From: Nitrospira_D sp019636945
GTDB lineage: Bacteria; Nitrospirota; Nitrospiria; Nitrospirales; Nitrospiraceae
DNA length: 64,000 nucleotides
Assembly (NCBI RefSeq): GCF_047338595.1
Contig: NZ_JBLFBO010000004.1
Span: forward strand, 1 to 64,000
Reading direction: 5' to 3'
Made by a program: the position numbers and the translations under genes. This document shows, one piece after another, positions 8,454 through 17,214 of the stretch; the stretch's first letter is position 1; each line of letters begins with the position of its first letter. A model generated the notes under the pieces. The model was not told where the DNA came from. It saw nothing but the letters and a program-made list of their open reading frames with translations, and did no database searches.

Positions 8454-8963
8454 GTGCGAGTCAATCCCGATGAACTAAGTCTAAAAGATAAAGTGGTGTT
8501 TATCAACCGAGTAGCAAAAGTTGTCAAAGGTGGAAAACGATTTAATTTTTGCGCGCTCGTGGTTGTCGGTGACGGGCATGGATGGGTTGGGATTGGTAAG
8601 GGTAAGGCTGCTGAGGTGCCTGTTGCGATTTCAAAGGCCGTGGAGCAGGCCAAGAAGCATCTTGTCCATGTTCCACTCAAGGGTGGGACGATTCCGCATG
8701 AAGTTCATGGGCTCTTTGGCGCTGAGCATGTGCTCTTAAAGCCGGCTGTCGATGGGACGGGGATTATTGCGGGAGGAGCGGTTCGTGCGGTGGTGGAATT
8801 GGTTGGTGCTCACAATGTTATTGCGAAGACCTTGGGGCGTGGGAATCCGTTCAATGCGGTTCGTGCTACACTCGATGGCCTCACTCAACTGAGAAATATA
8901 GAGGATGTGCTTCGTCACCGTCGGCAGCCGGCGGTTGAGGGGCATGAAAGGGCGACGGTCTAA
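8454..8963 (+). CDS. rpsE: 30S ribosomal protein S5
   Basis: S5 contributes to mRNA unwinding and decoding accuracy. The double-stranded-RNA-binding-like domain (KVVFINRVAKVVKGGKRFNF) and the GTGIIAGGAVRAVVE C-terminal fold are present. GTG start at 8454, behind GAGGGGTGAGAG. Its TAA overlaps the ATG of rpmD by one base. Confidence 0.96.
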   Translation: MRVNPDELSLKDKVVFINRVAKVVKGGKRFNFCALVVVGDGHGWVGIGKGKAAEVPVAISKAVEQAKKHLVHVPLKGGTIPHEVHGLFGAEHVLLKPAVDGTGIIAGGAVRAVVELVGAHNVIAKTLGRGNPFNAVRATLDGLTQLRNIEDVLRHRRQPAVEGHERATV

Positions 8964-9181
8964 TGGGAACGACAGCGGCAAAAAAAAAGGCAGCCCCTGA
9001 GGGGCAACGTGTTCAGGTGACGTTACGGCGTAGTCCGATTGGTACACCACAAAGTCATAGGCTTGTTCTGCGTGGATTAGGCCTCCGGCATATTCGTCAG
9101 ACGGTGATACGTCCGGACACGCCCCAAGTTCAAGGGATGATTCGAAAAGTTGGCTATCTGCTCGAGGTTGGACGTCCATGA
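8963..9181 (+). CDS. rpmD: 50S ribosomal protein L30
   Basis: Small 50S protein. The 72-residue product has QVTLRRSPIGTPQSHRLVLRGLGLR and ends VGYLLEVGRP. About 12 residues of Lys/Ala-rich sequence precede the core. It overlaps rpsE by one base and rplO by four. Confidence 0.94.
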   Translation: MGTTAAKKKAAPEGQRVQVTLRRSPIGTPQSHRLVLRGLGLRHIRQTVIRPDTPQVQGMIRKVGYLLEVGRP

Positions 9182-9627
9182 ATCTTCATAATTTGGCTCC
9201 AGCACCAGGATCAAGAAAACGTCGAAAACGGATTGGGCGAGGACCGGGCTCTGGTCATGGAAAGACCGCGACCAAAGGACATAAGGGAATATTGGCACGG
9301 TCTGGTGGAGGGAAACGCCCTGGGTTTGAGGGTGGCCAAATGCCATTGGTTAGGAGGCTGCCCAAGTTTGGTTTCGCAAATCCGTCACGGATTGAGTATT
9401 CCGTTATCAATTTGAAGAGTTTTGAGCAGTGGGCGGGGGAGGGGACGGTTACTCCTCAGGCGATGGTTGATGCTGGGCTGATCAAGCGGAAACGGTTGCC
9501 GATCAAAATCCTCGGCGTTGGTGAGTTGAAGAAGCCATTGGTCGTTCAGGCGCACAAGTTCAGTAAATCGGCAGAAGCGAAGATTCAAGCGGCTGGCGGG
9601 AGAGTTGAGGTTATCGGCGGTGCTTGA
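9178..9627 (+). CDS. rplO: 50S ribosomal protein L15
   Basis: Late 50S assembly protein. The 149 residues start MNLHNLAPAPGSRKRRKRIGRGPGSG with the conserved Gly-rich basic arm. ATG overlaps the rpmD stop (ATGA); its own end overlaps the secY start. Confidence 0.96.
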   Translation: MNLHNLAPAPGSRKRRKRIGRGPGSGHGKTATKGHKGILARSGGGKRPGFEGGQMPLVRRLPKFGFANPSRIEYSVINLKSFEQWAGEGTVTPQAMVDAGLIKRKRLPIKILGVGELKKPLVVQAHKFSKSAEAKIQAAGGRVEVIGGA

Positions 9628-10939
9628 ACGTCTTCTGACTAGTTTTCAGAATATCTTTAAGATCCCCGAGCTGCGTACTCGAGTTTTGTTCACGCTCGGT
9701 ATGTTGGTAGTGTATCGAATCGGATCACACATCCCAACGCCCGGGATCAACGGTGAAGCTCTCTCCGACTTCCTCCAAAAGCAAGGAGGATCGTTACTTG
9801 GGTTCCTTGACATTTTTTCTGGTGGGTCGCTGTCTCGGTTAACGATCTTTGCGCTCGGTATCATGCCGTATATCAGCGCATCGATTATTCTTCAGTTACT
9901 CACGGTCGTCATCCCTCATTTAACGAAGCTCGCTAAAGAAGGGGAACGGGGTCGTAAGAAAATTATTCAATATACACGATTCGGGACGATCGGCATTGCC
10001 TTGATTCAGGGGTTTGGGATTGCCATCGGACTTGAGCAGATGAATCAGGGGGCTTTCGTCCTGAACGCAGGCTGGGGTTTCCGTCTGATGACCGTGATTA
10101 CCCTCACCGCTGGTACGGGATTTTTGATGTGGTTGGGTGAGCAAATCACCGAGCGGGGGATTGGCAACGGCATATCCTTGATCATTTTTGCTGGGATCGT
10201 GGCGCGTTTACCTGCGGCAGTGGCTCAGACTTACAATCTCTACGAAATCGGTCAGCTCAATGCATTTTTGCTTGTTGGCTTGGCGCTCTTGATGGTTGCC
10301 GTGGTTGCTGCGATTGTGTTTCTGGAAAGTGGTCGCAGGAAAATACCGGTCCAATACGCAAAGCGTGTGATCGGGCGACGTGTATATGGGGGCCAAAGTA
10401 CGCACATCCCTCTGAAGATCAACACTGCGGGTGTGATTCCTCCAATATTTGCCTCGTCGATCATAGCCTTTCCTGCAACGATCGCAGGTTTTTTCGAGAC
10501 GCCTTGGGTTCAAGCCATTGGTGCACAGTTGGCACCGGGATCACTCCTATACACGCTGATGTACGTTGGCTTGATCGTGTTCTTCTGTTTTTTCTATACC
10601 GCAGTTGTTCTCAATCCCGTCGACATGGCCGATAACATGAAAAAGTATGGTGGATTTATTCCAGGTATTCGACCAGGTCAACGAACCTCTGACTATATTT
10701 ATAGTGTATTGACGAAAATTACCTTTGCGGGAGCCATGTATCTCGCCATTGTGTGCGTGATCCCGGAGCTTTTAATCTACAAGCTGAACGTGCCGTTTTA
10801 TTTTGGTGGTACGTCGCTGCTGATTGTTATTGGGGTTGGTTTGGATACAGCCCAACAAATTGAGTCTCATATGCTCATGCGCAATTACGAGGGGTTTCTT
10901 GGAAAGGGCATGGCTCCACTCAGAGGGAGAAGTAGTTAG
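9620..10939 (+). CDS. secY: Protein translocase subunit SecY
   Basis: Channel subunit of the SecYEG translocon. The 439-residue product has ten hydrophobic segments, the plug-region DIFSGGSLSRLTIFALGIMPYISASII, and the cytoplasmic loop with GQSTHIPLKINTAGVIPPIFASS. GTG 9620 (MLERLLTSFQNIFK) is chosen because GAGG at 9607-9610 sits nine bases upstream. It overlaps rplO by eight bases; a TTG at 9605 is less likely. Confidence 0.95.
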   Translation: MLERLLTSFQNIFKIPELRTRVLFTLGMLVVYRIGSHIPTPGINGEALSDFLQKQGGSLLGFLDIFSGGSLSRLTIFALGIMPYISASIILQLLTVVIPHLTKLAKEGERGRKKIIQYTRFGTIGIALIQGFGIAIGLEQMNQGAFVLNAGWGFRLMTVITLTAGTGFLMWLGEQITERGIGNGISLIIFAGIVARLPAAVAQTYNLYEIGQLNAFLLVGLALLMVAVVAAIVFLESGRRKIPVQYAKRVIGRRVYGGQSTHIPLKINTAGVIPPIFASSIIAFPATIAGFFETPWVQAIGAQLAPGSLLYTLMYVGLIVFFCFFYTAVVLNPVDMADNMKKYGGFIPGIRPGQRTSDYIYSVLTKITFAGAMYLAIVCVIPELLIYKLNVPFYFGGTSLLIVIGVGLDTAQQIESHMLMRNYEGFLGKGMAPLRGRSS

Positions 10940-10941
10940 TT

Positions 10942-11598
10942 ATGCGGGTAGTCTTTCTTGGGGCTCCCGGCGTTGGGAAGGGTACACAGGCAGATAAAGT
11001 CGTAGCCCAGTATCACATCGCCAAGATTTCGACAGGGGATTTGCTCCGAGCAGCTGTTCGAAATAAAACCACGCTTGGATTGGAAGCTAAAGAGCACATG
11101 GATCAGGGCCGCCTCGTTCCCGATTCAGTGGTTATCGGGTTGGTCAAGGAAAAACTGACAGAGTTAGCACAGTCGAAGAAGTTCATCCTTGATGGGTTTC
11201 CGAGAACCGTTCCTCAGGCAGAAGCTCTAGCAGCTGTTTTGGATGGCCAGGAAATCAAACTTGATCGGGTCATTAACTTTAGAGTTTCGAGGGATGAGAT
11301 CATTAAGCGATTGAGTGGACGGCGAAGTTGTCAAAAGTGTCAAGCCACTTATCATGTGGATTTTGCTCCATCAAAGAGCGGCACGGCTTGCGATCGCTGT
11401 GGTGAGCTGTTAGTTCAACGAAGTGACGATCAGCGGGAGGCAGTTGAGACACGTCTCAAGGTGTATGAAGAGCAGACTGCCCCATTGATCCATTTTTATG
11501 AGCAGCGGCAATTGTTGTCCCATCTGAATGGCGCTGAACCGGTCGAGGTTGTCTATCAAGAGCTTGTACGCACCCTGTCGGCATACCAGACGGCATGA
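10942..11598 (+). CDS. adk: Adenylate kinase (long form, zinc LID)
   Basis: Interconverts ATP+AMP and 2 ADP. The P-loop GAPGVGKGTQ (residues 8-17) and DGFPRTVPQAEAL are intact. The LID has four cysteines (C130, C133, C150, C153), the zinc-stabilised form. 218 residues. It starts two bases after secY and overlaps map by four, the usual secY-adk-map order. Confidence 0.97.
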   Translation: MRVVFLGAPGVGKGTQADKVVAQYHIAKISTGDLLRAAVRNKTTLGLEAKEHMDQGRLVPDSVVIGLVKEKLTELAQSKKFILDGFPRTVPQAEALAAVLDGQEIKLDRVINFRVSRDEIIKRLSGRRSCQKCQATYHVDFAPSKSGTACDRCGELLVQRSDDQREAVETRLKVYEEQTAPLIHFYEQRQLLSHLNGAEPVEVVYQELVRTLSAYQTA

Positions 11599-12353
11599 TC
11601 ATTCTGAAAACGCCAGCCGAAATCGAAGTTATGGCGGCGGCTTCCCGAGTGGTTGCTGAGGCGTTGGAGATCGTGAAGGAGGCTGTTCGGTCTGGTGTTA
11701 GTACAGACGAACTCGATTTGATCGCTGAAAGGGAAATTAGAGCGCGCGGTGCAATTCCAGCATTTAAAGGGTATAGGAATTACCCGAAAACGCTCTGTGC
11801 CTCTATTAATGAGCAGGTCGTTCATGGAATTCCATCGAAACGTAAGTTGAAGGATGGAGATATCATCGGGTTGGATCTTGGAGCGATTGTGGGGGGATTC
11901 TACGGCGATTCTGCGGTGACGGTTGCAGTTGGTCGAATCGCTCAAGAAACAGAGAAGTTGGTACAGGTGACAAGGGAAGCGCTTTACCTTGGGATCAGGC
12001 AAGCGGTTGTTGGGAATCGGTTGACGGATATCTCACACGCAGTGCAGGCCCATGTAGAGGCTGCTGGGTTTTCAGTCGTCACGGAGTTTGTAGGCCACGG
12101 CATTGGGAGGCAATTACACGAAGAGCCTCAAGTCCCTAACTACGGGAAGTCTGGACAAGGGCCTCGACTACAGTCGGGGATGGTTTTGGCGATTGAACCA
12201 ATGGTGAATATGGGGCGGAGTGCTGTTCGTGTTCTTGATGATCGGTGGACGGCGGTCACTGTGGATGGGAGCTTATCCGCACACTTTGAACATACCATTG
12301 CCATACAGCCAACGGGCGCACCTCGTATCTTGAGTGAGTTAGAGAAGCGTTAG
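11595..12353 (+). CDS. map: Methionine aminopeptidase, type I
   Basis: Removes the initiator Met from nascent proteins. The two-metal site is visible: GLDLGAIVGGFYGDSAVTV supplies two Asp, EFVGHGIGRQLHEEPQVP the His, and AIEPM plus EHTIAI the Glu. 252 residues with no N-terminal zinc domain, so bacterial type I. ATG overlaps adk. Confidence 0.96.
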   Translation: MIILKTPAEIEVMAAASRVVAEALEIVKEAVRSGVSTDELDLIAEREIRARGAIPAFKGYRNYPKTLCASINEQVVHGIPSKRKLKDGDIIGLDLGAIVGGFYGDSAVTVAVGRIAQETEKLVQVTREALYLGIRQAVVGNRLTDISHAVQAHVEAAGFSVVTEFVGHGIGRQLHEEPQVPNYGKSGQGPRLQSGMVLAIEPMVNMGRSAVRVLDDRWTAVTVDGSLSAHFEHTIAIQPTGAPRILSELEKR

Positions 12354-12385
12354 ACTACCGTTAGCAAGAGGGCACAACCATCGAT

Positions 12386-12604
12386 ATGGCAAAAGAAGAT
12401 ATCATTGAGGTTCAAGGTTCAGTTGCCGAGACGCTTCCCAATGCTATGTTCCGCGTCAAACTTGAAAATGGCCATATCATATTGGCTCATATCTCTGGGA
12501 AAATGCGCATGCATTTCATTCGCATTTTGCCAGGTGATAAGGTCACGGTGGAGATGTCTCCGTACGATTTGACCAGAGGTCGAATCACCTATCGATTTAA
12601 GTAA
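12386..12604 (+). CDS. infA: Translation initiation factor IF-1
   Basis: 72-residue OB-fold factor that blocks the A site during initiation. MAKEDIIEVQGSVAETLPNAMFRVKLENGH and the ending YDLTRGRITYRFK are canonical. Confidence 0.97.
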   Translation: MAKEDIIEVQGSVAETLPNAMFRVKLENGHIILAHISGKMRMHFIRILPGDKVTVEMSPYDLTRGRITYRFK

Positions 12605-12622
12605 CGGGAGTTGAGGATTGCC

Positions 12623-12736
12623 ATGAAGGTCAAGTCGTCAGTGAAGCCTATTTGCGCGAAGTGCAAAGTCGTTCGCCGTCGTGGTGTCGTTCGGATCCTC
12701 TGTAAGAATCCGCGACATAAGCAGCGCCAAGGATAG
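12623..12736 (+). CDS. rpmJ: 50S ribosomal protein L36, zinc type
   Basis: A 37-codon gene. It reads MKVKSSVKPICAKCKVVRRR and ends NPRHKQRQG. The zinc ligands C11, C14, C27 and H32 are all present. GAGTTGAGGA lies just upstream. It occupies its normal place between infA and rpsM. Confidence 0.95.
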   Translation: MKVKSSVKPICAKCKVVRRRGVVRILCKNPRHKQRQG

Positions 12737-12834
12737 CCATGGAGTGGTGGCATGGGTGATGCCGAGTTCTGAACATGTAGAGTCAGGAGAGCGGTGCAGC
12801 TGGCTCGTACCTGATGCTCGTATCTGGAGGAAGA

Positions 12835-13233
12835 ATGGCACGTATTGCTGGTGTCGATTTACCAAGAAATAAACGAACGGACATCGGGTTGACGTATATC
12901 TACGGAATTGGGCGAGCCTCGGCTCAGCAGATTCTCGCTGAGGCCGGTGTTGATGGTGCCGTTCGTATTAAAGATTTAAGCGAAGACAAGATTGTAAAAT
13001 TACGTGAAATTATTGAACGTGATTACCGAGTCGAAGGCGATCTTCGGAAAGAGGTGTCACTCAATATCAAGCGTCTGGTAGACTCCGGCACGTATCGGGG
13101 TCTCCGGCATCGAAAAGGATTGCCTGTTCGAGGTCAGCGGACAAAAACAAATGCAAGAACCCGTAAAGGACGTCGTGCCGGGGTGAGTAGCAAGCCAAGG
13201 CCGACCGCAGTCAAGCCAGGGGCCCGTCCGTAG
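12835..13233 (+). CDS. rpsM: 30S ribosomal protein S13
   Basis: Head protein that contacts the P-site tRNA. MARIAGVDLPRNKR is the canonical start, so ATG 12835 with GGAGG at 12826-12830 is used rather than the in-frame ATG at 12814. The tail RGQRTKTNARTRKGRR is conserved; 132 residues. Confidence 0.96.
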   Translation: MARIAGVDLPRNKRTDIGLTYIYGIGRASAQQILAEAGVDGAVRIKDLSEDKIVKLREIIERDYRVEGDLRKEVSLNIKRLVDSGTYRGLRHRKGLPVRGQRTKTNARTRKGRRAGVSSKPRPTAVKPGARP

Positions 13234-13260
13234 TCTACTCCACTATCGAGAGGAGCAAGT

Positions 13261-13644
13261 ATGAGTGTGAAAAAAGGCAAGAAGAAAGAGCGTCGGATCG
13301 TTCAGAGTGGAGTGGCTCACGTTCAGGCGTCTTTCAATAATACCATTGTGACCATCACGGACATGAGCGGTAATACGGTGGTCTGGGCAAGTGCCGGGAA
13401 TCAGGGGTTTAAAGGTTCACGCAAGAGTACACCCTTTGCTGCTCAGCGCGCTGGAGAGGCTGCAGCGAGAAAAGCAATGGAAAGTGGAATGCGGCAGATT
13501 GATGTGTACGTGAATGGGCCTGGATCGGGACGAGAGTCGGCGATTCGGTCTCTGCAGGGAGCAGGGTTGCGGATCAATCTGATTCGTGATGTCACGCCGA
13601 TTCCACATAATGGGTGCCGTCCACCCAAGCGACGTCGAGTCTAA
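13261..13644 (+). CDS. rpsK: 30S ribosomal protein S11
   Basis: Platform protein beside the E site. The 127 residues contain VQASFNNTIVTITDMSGN, GPGSGRESAIRSLQ and end in HNGCRPPKRRRV, all diagnostic. Confidence 0.97.
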   Translation: MSVKKGKKKERRIVQSGVAHVQASFNNTIVTITDMSGNTVVWASAGNQGFKGSRKSTPFAAQRAGEAAARKAMESGMRQIDVYVNGPGSGRESAIRSLQGAGLRINLIRDVTPIPHNGCRPPKRRRV

Positions 13645-13733
13645 TTCATGCGAGCGAATGAGTCGTAGAGGTTCGGGGTTTCATGTGACGGGATAGTCAA
13701 CGACTCGGGCAGCTCTTTTCCGAGGAGGCATCA

Positions 13734-14360
13734 GTGGCAAAGTATCGTGGTCCTGTCTGTCGGTTGTGTCGGCGCGAAGGTGAAAAGCTCTTTTTGAAGG
13801 GCACGCGCTGCATGACGGAAAAATGTGCGATCGAACGCCGGAGCTATCCCCCTGGGCAACATGGACAGGGGCGCCAAAGGACATCCGACTATAGCCTGCA
13901 GCTTCGTGAGAAGCAAAAGCTCCGTCGGATTTATGGCCTTCAGGAGTGTCAGTTTCGGGGGGTATTCGAACGTGCCGAACGGCAGACTGGAGTCACGGGA
14001 GATGCGCTATTGCGTCTTCTTGAATGTCGTTTGGACAATGTCGCCTATCGCTTGGGATTTGGGGCTTCACGGAAGCAGGCTCGCCAGCTTGTCAGTCACG
14101 GGCATTTCACGTTGAATGGCAAAAAGATTACAGTGGCCGGTGCCTTAGTCAAGCCTGGTGATGTTATCGAGATCCGTGAGCGAAGTCGAGATCTAGTCGC
14201 GATTCTGGCGGCCTTGGAGTCGGTTGATAGTCGAGGAATTCCAGAATGGCTTGAGCTTGATCGTGGAGCATTCAAAGGGATTGTCCGGGCGCTTCCTGCC
14301 AAGGACCAAATTACGTTACCAGTGAACGAACAGATGGTGGTGGAATTATACTCTCGATAG
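13734..14360 (+). CDS. rpsD: 30S ribosomal protein S4, zinc-binding type
   Basis: Primary 16S-binding protein and frequent autoregulator. The N-terminus carries a four-Cys site (C9, C12, C26, C31), followed by the S4 RNA-binding domain (LDNVAYRLGFGASRKQARQLVSHGH). GTG start at 13734 behind GAGGAGGC. 208 residues. Confidence 0.97.
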   Translation: MAKYRGPVCRLCRREGEKLFLKGTRCMTEKCAIERRSYPPGQHGQGRQRTSDYSLQLREKQKLRRIYGLQECQFRGVFERAERQTGVTGDALLRLLECRLDNVAYRLGFGASRKQARQLVSHGHFTLNGKKITVAGALVKPGDVIEIRERSRDLVAILAALESVDSRGIPEWLELDRGAFKGIVRALPAKDQITLPVNEQMVVELYSR

Positions 14361-14436
14361 CCCACTGGTCTGGTTGTTATTCGGTCAGGTGTAAGCCGTC
14401 AATGTGTTTGTCACTCGATGGTATGGAGGGTGGGTC

Positions 14437-15441
14437 ATGATCAAAGCGATGAAGGACTTTCAGATCCCCATGCGGGTGGAAGTCGACAAGGATACGCAGT
14501 CCCCCACGTTCGGTCGCTTTACGACTGAAGCGTTTGAACGGGGGTTCGGTACTACGATTGGTAACGCCCTTCGCCGCATTTTGTTGTCGTCGCTTACAGG
14601 TGCTGCGGTGACCACTGTAAAGATCGAGGGGGTTGTTCATGAGTTTTCAACTATCTCCGGCGTAACAGAAGATGTCACGGCAATCATTCTCAATATTAAG
14701 AGCCTACGCTTGGCGCTCCATACGGATAAACCCAAGACCATTCGGTTGAAAAAGAAGGGGCCTGGCGAGGCGAAGGGTTCAGATGTTCTTCACGATGCCG
14801 AGGTGACCATTCTCACCCCCGATTTGCATATCGCGACTCTCGACAAGGATGCCACGTTGGATATTGAGATGACGGTCAAACATGGGCGTGGGTATGTCCC
14901 GGCGGAACGCAACAAGGAAGAAGGATTGCCGATTGGTGTGATTGCCATTGACTCAGTGTTTTCTCCGATCAAACGGGTAAATTTTCATGTCGAAAATGCC
15001 CGTGTGGGGCGTATGACTGACTATGACAAACTAGCGATGGAGATCTGGACCGACGGCACGATCAGTCCAAGAGATGCTCTTTCCAATGCCGCCGGGATCT
15101 TGCGCGAGCATTTGGATATCTTCATCAATCCAGAAGAACGCAGTGAGGGCAAGAGCGAGGCTGGGTATGAGGAATCTCATCGGGAAGTGAACAAGAACCT
15201 TTCGCGTAGTGTGAATGAGTTAGAGTTGTCTGTTCGGGCTGCCAATTGTCTGAAAAATGCGAATATCAAGACGATTGCCGACCTTGTCCAAAAGTCTGAA
15301 GGGGAGATGCTGAGGACGAAGAATTTTGGTAAGAAGTCTCTCAATGAAATCAAAGAAATTCTCACTGAAATGGGTCTTTCATTAGGAACGAAGGTTGAGG
15401 CGGCGTCGTCTCCACACAACGGAAGTCCGAAATCGGAATGA
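14437..15441 (+). CDS. rpoA: RNA polymerase alpha subunit
   Basis: Alpha dimerises to nucleate RNA polymerase assembly; its C-terminal domain binds UP elements and activators. The NTD motif FGTTIGNALRRILLSS and the CTD motif LELSVRAANCLKNANIKTIADLV are present. ATG 14437 (MIKAMKDFQIP) is preferred over 14404 because GGAGGG precedes it. 334 residues. Confidence 0.97.
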   Translation: MIKAMKDFQIPMRVEVDKDTQSPTFGRFTTEAFERGFGTTIGNALRRILLSSLTGAAVTTVKIEGVVHEFSTISGVTEDVTAIILNIKSLRLALHTDKPKTIRLKKKGPGEAKGSDVLHDAEVTILTPDLHIATLDKDATLDIEMTVKHGRGYVPAERNKEEGLPIGVIAIDSVFSPIKRVNFHVENARVGRMTDYDKLAMEIWTDGTISPRDALSNAAGILREHLDIFINPEERSEGKSEAGYEESHREVNKNLSRSVNELELSVRAANCLKNANIKTIADLVQKSEGEMLRTKNFGKKSLNEIKEILTEMGLSLGTKVEAASSPHNGSPKSE

Positions 15442-15465
15442 TGATTCTTAGCCAAGGGGAACACC

Positions 15466-15897
15466 GTGCGACATAGAAAAAAAGGACGACAGCTTGGTCG
15501 CCAAACCAAACACAGAGGGGCCCTGTTTAGAAACCTCGTCACGTCGTTGTTGGATCACGAACGTATTGAAACGACGGAAGCGAAAGCCAAAGAAATCAGA
15601 GGATTTACTGATCGTATGATCACACTCGGGAAGGAAGGGACGCTTCCTGCTCGACGGCGGGCCTTGGGATTCCTTCGAAGTAAGTCCGTGGTCTCAAAAC
15701 TTTTTGACGACGTTGCCGCGCGATTTAAGGATCGGCCTGGCGGGTACACCAGAATCATTAAGACTCGTCGTCGTGTTGGAGATGCTGCGGACATGGTGGC
15801 CATCGAGCTGGTGGCTCGTCAAGACACAACGGTCCAGAAGAAGTCTGGTGCAAGCCAAGAGCAGACTTCACCGGCAGAGGCGACCCCGTCCACATAA
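15466..15897 (+). CDS. rplQ: 50S ribosomal protein L17
   Basis: Last gene of the operon. GTG start at 15466; MRHRKKGRQLGRQTKHRGALFRN is canonical and GGYTRIIKTRRRVGDAADMV closes the conserved core. About 25 Ser/Thr/Gln/Ala-rich residues form the C-terminal tail of the 143-residue product. Confidence 0.96.
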   Translation: MRHRKKGRQLGRQTKHRGALFRNLVTSLLDHERIETTEAKAKEIRGFTDRMITLGKEGTLPARRRALGFLRSKSVVSKLFDDVAARFKDRPGGYTRIIKTRRRVGDAADMVAIELVARQDTTVQKKSGASQEQTSPAEATPST

Positions 15898-15924
15898 TTT
15901 TCTGTCAGACAACACGGTCTAATA

Positions 15925-15964
15925 TGAAAAGACTCCCACGCCGTAAGGGGTGGGAGTCTTTTCA
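15925..15964 (+). terminator. Intrinsic terminator of the ribosomal operon
   Basis: A perfect 14-bp stem (TGAAAAGACTCCCA at 15925-15938 with TGGGAGTCTTTTCA at 15951-15964) and a 12-base loop lie 27 bases after rplQ. The descending arm includes TCTTTT and is followed by TTTC, so it can also serve as the U-tract. Confidence 0.9.
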
Positions 15965-15978
15965 TTTCTAGGGAGACG

Positions 15979-16007
15979 TTTACTTGATTGATTGCACCTG
16001 CTAAGAT
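15979..16007 (+). promoter_or_regulatory. Candidate sigma-70 promoter of the lpt-rpoN cluster
   Basis: TTTACT (15979-15984), a 17-base spacer and TAAGAT (16002-16007) preceded by TGC, an extended -10. It lies between the ribosomal terminator and lptC, where a new promoter is expected. Match by eye only. Confidence 0.5.
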
Positions 16008-16061
16008 CGTGCCAGATGCAGGCCAGGGTTTAGTATCTTATGCCAGGAGAATCATTCACAA

Positions 16062-16634
16062 ATGTGGGAAATTTTCGCCCGCCGAGCCCTTCTTTCCTTG
16101 AGTGTCCTTCTGATGGTATTTCTTGGTTATCTTCTCTTCAGAAATGCTGAGTCTTCTTCTAGTGGCGGACCTATCTCCTTGAATGCAATTGAAAAGGCGG
16201 ATGCTAAACTGGGGGAATTTACCTTTACCCAGTCGAAGGGGGAGACTGTGGAATGGCAGGTACGAGCCAAGCAGGCACGCCTCTTTGAACAAGAAAAGCG
16301 GGCAGTACTGCAGGAGGTCGTCCTGACTTTTTATGGAGGATCCGGAGACGAAGTGACCGTCCATGGTGAAGAGGGTACCTTTAATACGGCGACCAAGGAT
16401 TTTGTGTTGGCCAATCAAGAAGCTCCTATCGTCGTGCAAACCAGAAGTGGATACACCATCTATACCAACCGGCTGGAATGGGTAGAGGCAGTGAAGGAAA
16501 TCCGGACGACAGCTCCGGTTCGGATCGTCGGCCATGGGCTTGAGATTCAGGGGCAAGGGCTGATGGGGCGAATACCATCGGAAGAGTTTGAGATACTCCA
16601 AGATGTCCATGTGGATCTGGTGTCTGCTTCTTAG
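16062..16634 (+). CDS. lptC: LPS export system protein LptC
   Basis: LptC is the bitopic inner-membrane protein that passes LPS from LptBFG to LptA. The 190-residue product has one N-terminal membrane helix (RALLSLSVLLMVFLGYLLF, about residues 8-26) and then a beta-rich periplasmic domain with repeated strand motifs (VHGEEGTFNTATKDFVLANQ, then TNRLEWVEAVKEIRTTAPV) typical of the LptA/LptC fold. Followed by lptA and lptB, which supports the call. It overlaps the lptA start by 32 bases. Confidence 0.88.
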   Translation: MWEIFARRALLSLSVLLMVFLGYLLFRNAESSSSGGPISLNAIEKADAKLGEFTFTQSKGETVEWQVRAKQARLFEQEKRAVLQEVVLTFYGGSGDEVTVHGEEGTFNTATKDFVLANQEAPIVVQTRSGYTIYTNRLEWVEAVKEIRTTAPVRIVGHGLEIQGQGLMGRIPSEEFEILQDVHVDLVSAS

Positions 16635-17214
16635 TGTCACATTGTCAGGATCTTCGGCTGCCTCTCCCACATCTGACTCTGGGAGTCTGAAGCGGAGCGT
16701 AGAGGCACCTGGTGTTCCAACGACCATCACTTCCAATCGCATGACGGTGCGGAATCAGGATAGCCAGGCTGTTTTCGAGGGGACAGTGGTGCTTACTCGA
16801 GGCTCCTTGATCGTGCATTCTGATAAGATGGTGGTATCGTTCCAGCCGAAGCATTCTCATGGTGGGGCGACAGCACGGAAGGGAGACGAGCCACATGATT
16901 CCGCTCTGGCCTCATCCATTTCTCCGGCAGGGCATCCAGGGTCAACGATGTCGAGCCGTTCGGTGAATCGTGTTGAAGCGATCGGAGAGGCGCATCAGGT
17001 CAAAATCAAATATGAAAATGGCAATGCGATCTGCCAAAAGGCTGTGTATTTTGCAGAGGGTGAGAAGGTCGTCTTGACCGGCGATCCAGTGGCTTGGGAA
17101 AAGGGGACGCGTGTCAGTGGTAAGCAGATTATTCTCTATCTAGCCGAAGAGCGCAGCGTGGTGGAAGGAGGATCGCATATCCGTATTGAAGGTGAAGGGC
17201 AACATGGGCAATGA
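16603..17214 (+). CDS. lptA: LPS transport periplasmic protein LptA
   Basis: Forms the periplasmic bridge for LPS. After a signal peptide (MSMWIWCLLLSVTLSGSSAA) comes an OstA-type domain: ITSNRMTVRNQDSQAVFEGTVVLTRG, IVHSDKMVVSF, then VEAIGEAHQVKI and RSVVEGG. 203 residues. ATG 16603 or 16609 both give a good signal peptide; a TTG at 16588 is less likely. No good Shine-Dalgarno is seen, consistent with coupling to lptC, in which the start lies. A roughly 30-residue Ser/His/Gly-rich insert sits mid-domain. Confidence 0.87.
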   Translation: MSMWIWCLLLSVTLSGSSAASPTSDSGSLKRSVEAPGVPTTITSNRMTVRNQDSQAVFEGTVVLTRGSLIVHSDKMVVSFQPKHSHGGATARKGDEPHDSALASSISPAGHPGSTMSSRSVNRVEAIGEAHQVKIKYENGNAICQKAVYFAEGEKVVLTGDPVAWEKGTRVSGKQIILYLAEERSVVEGGSHIRIEGEGQHGQ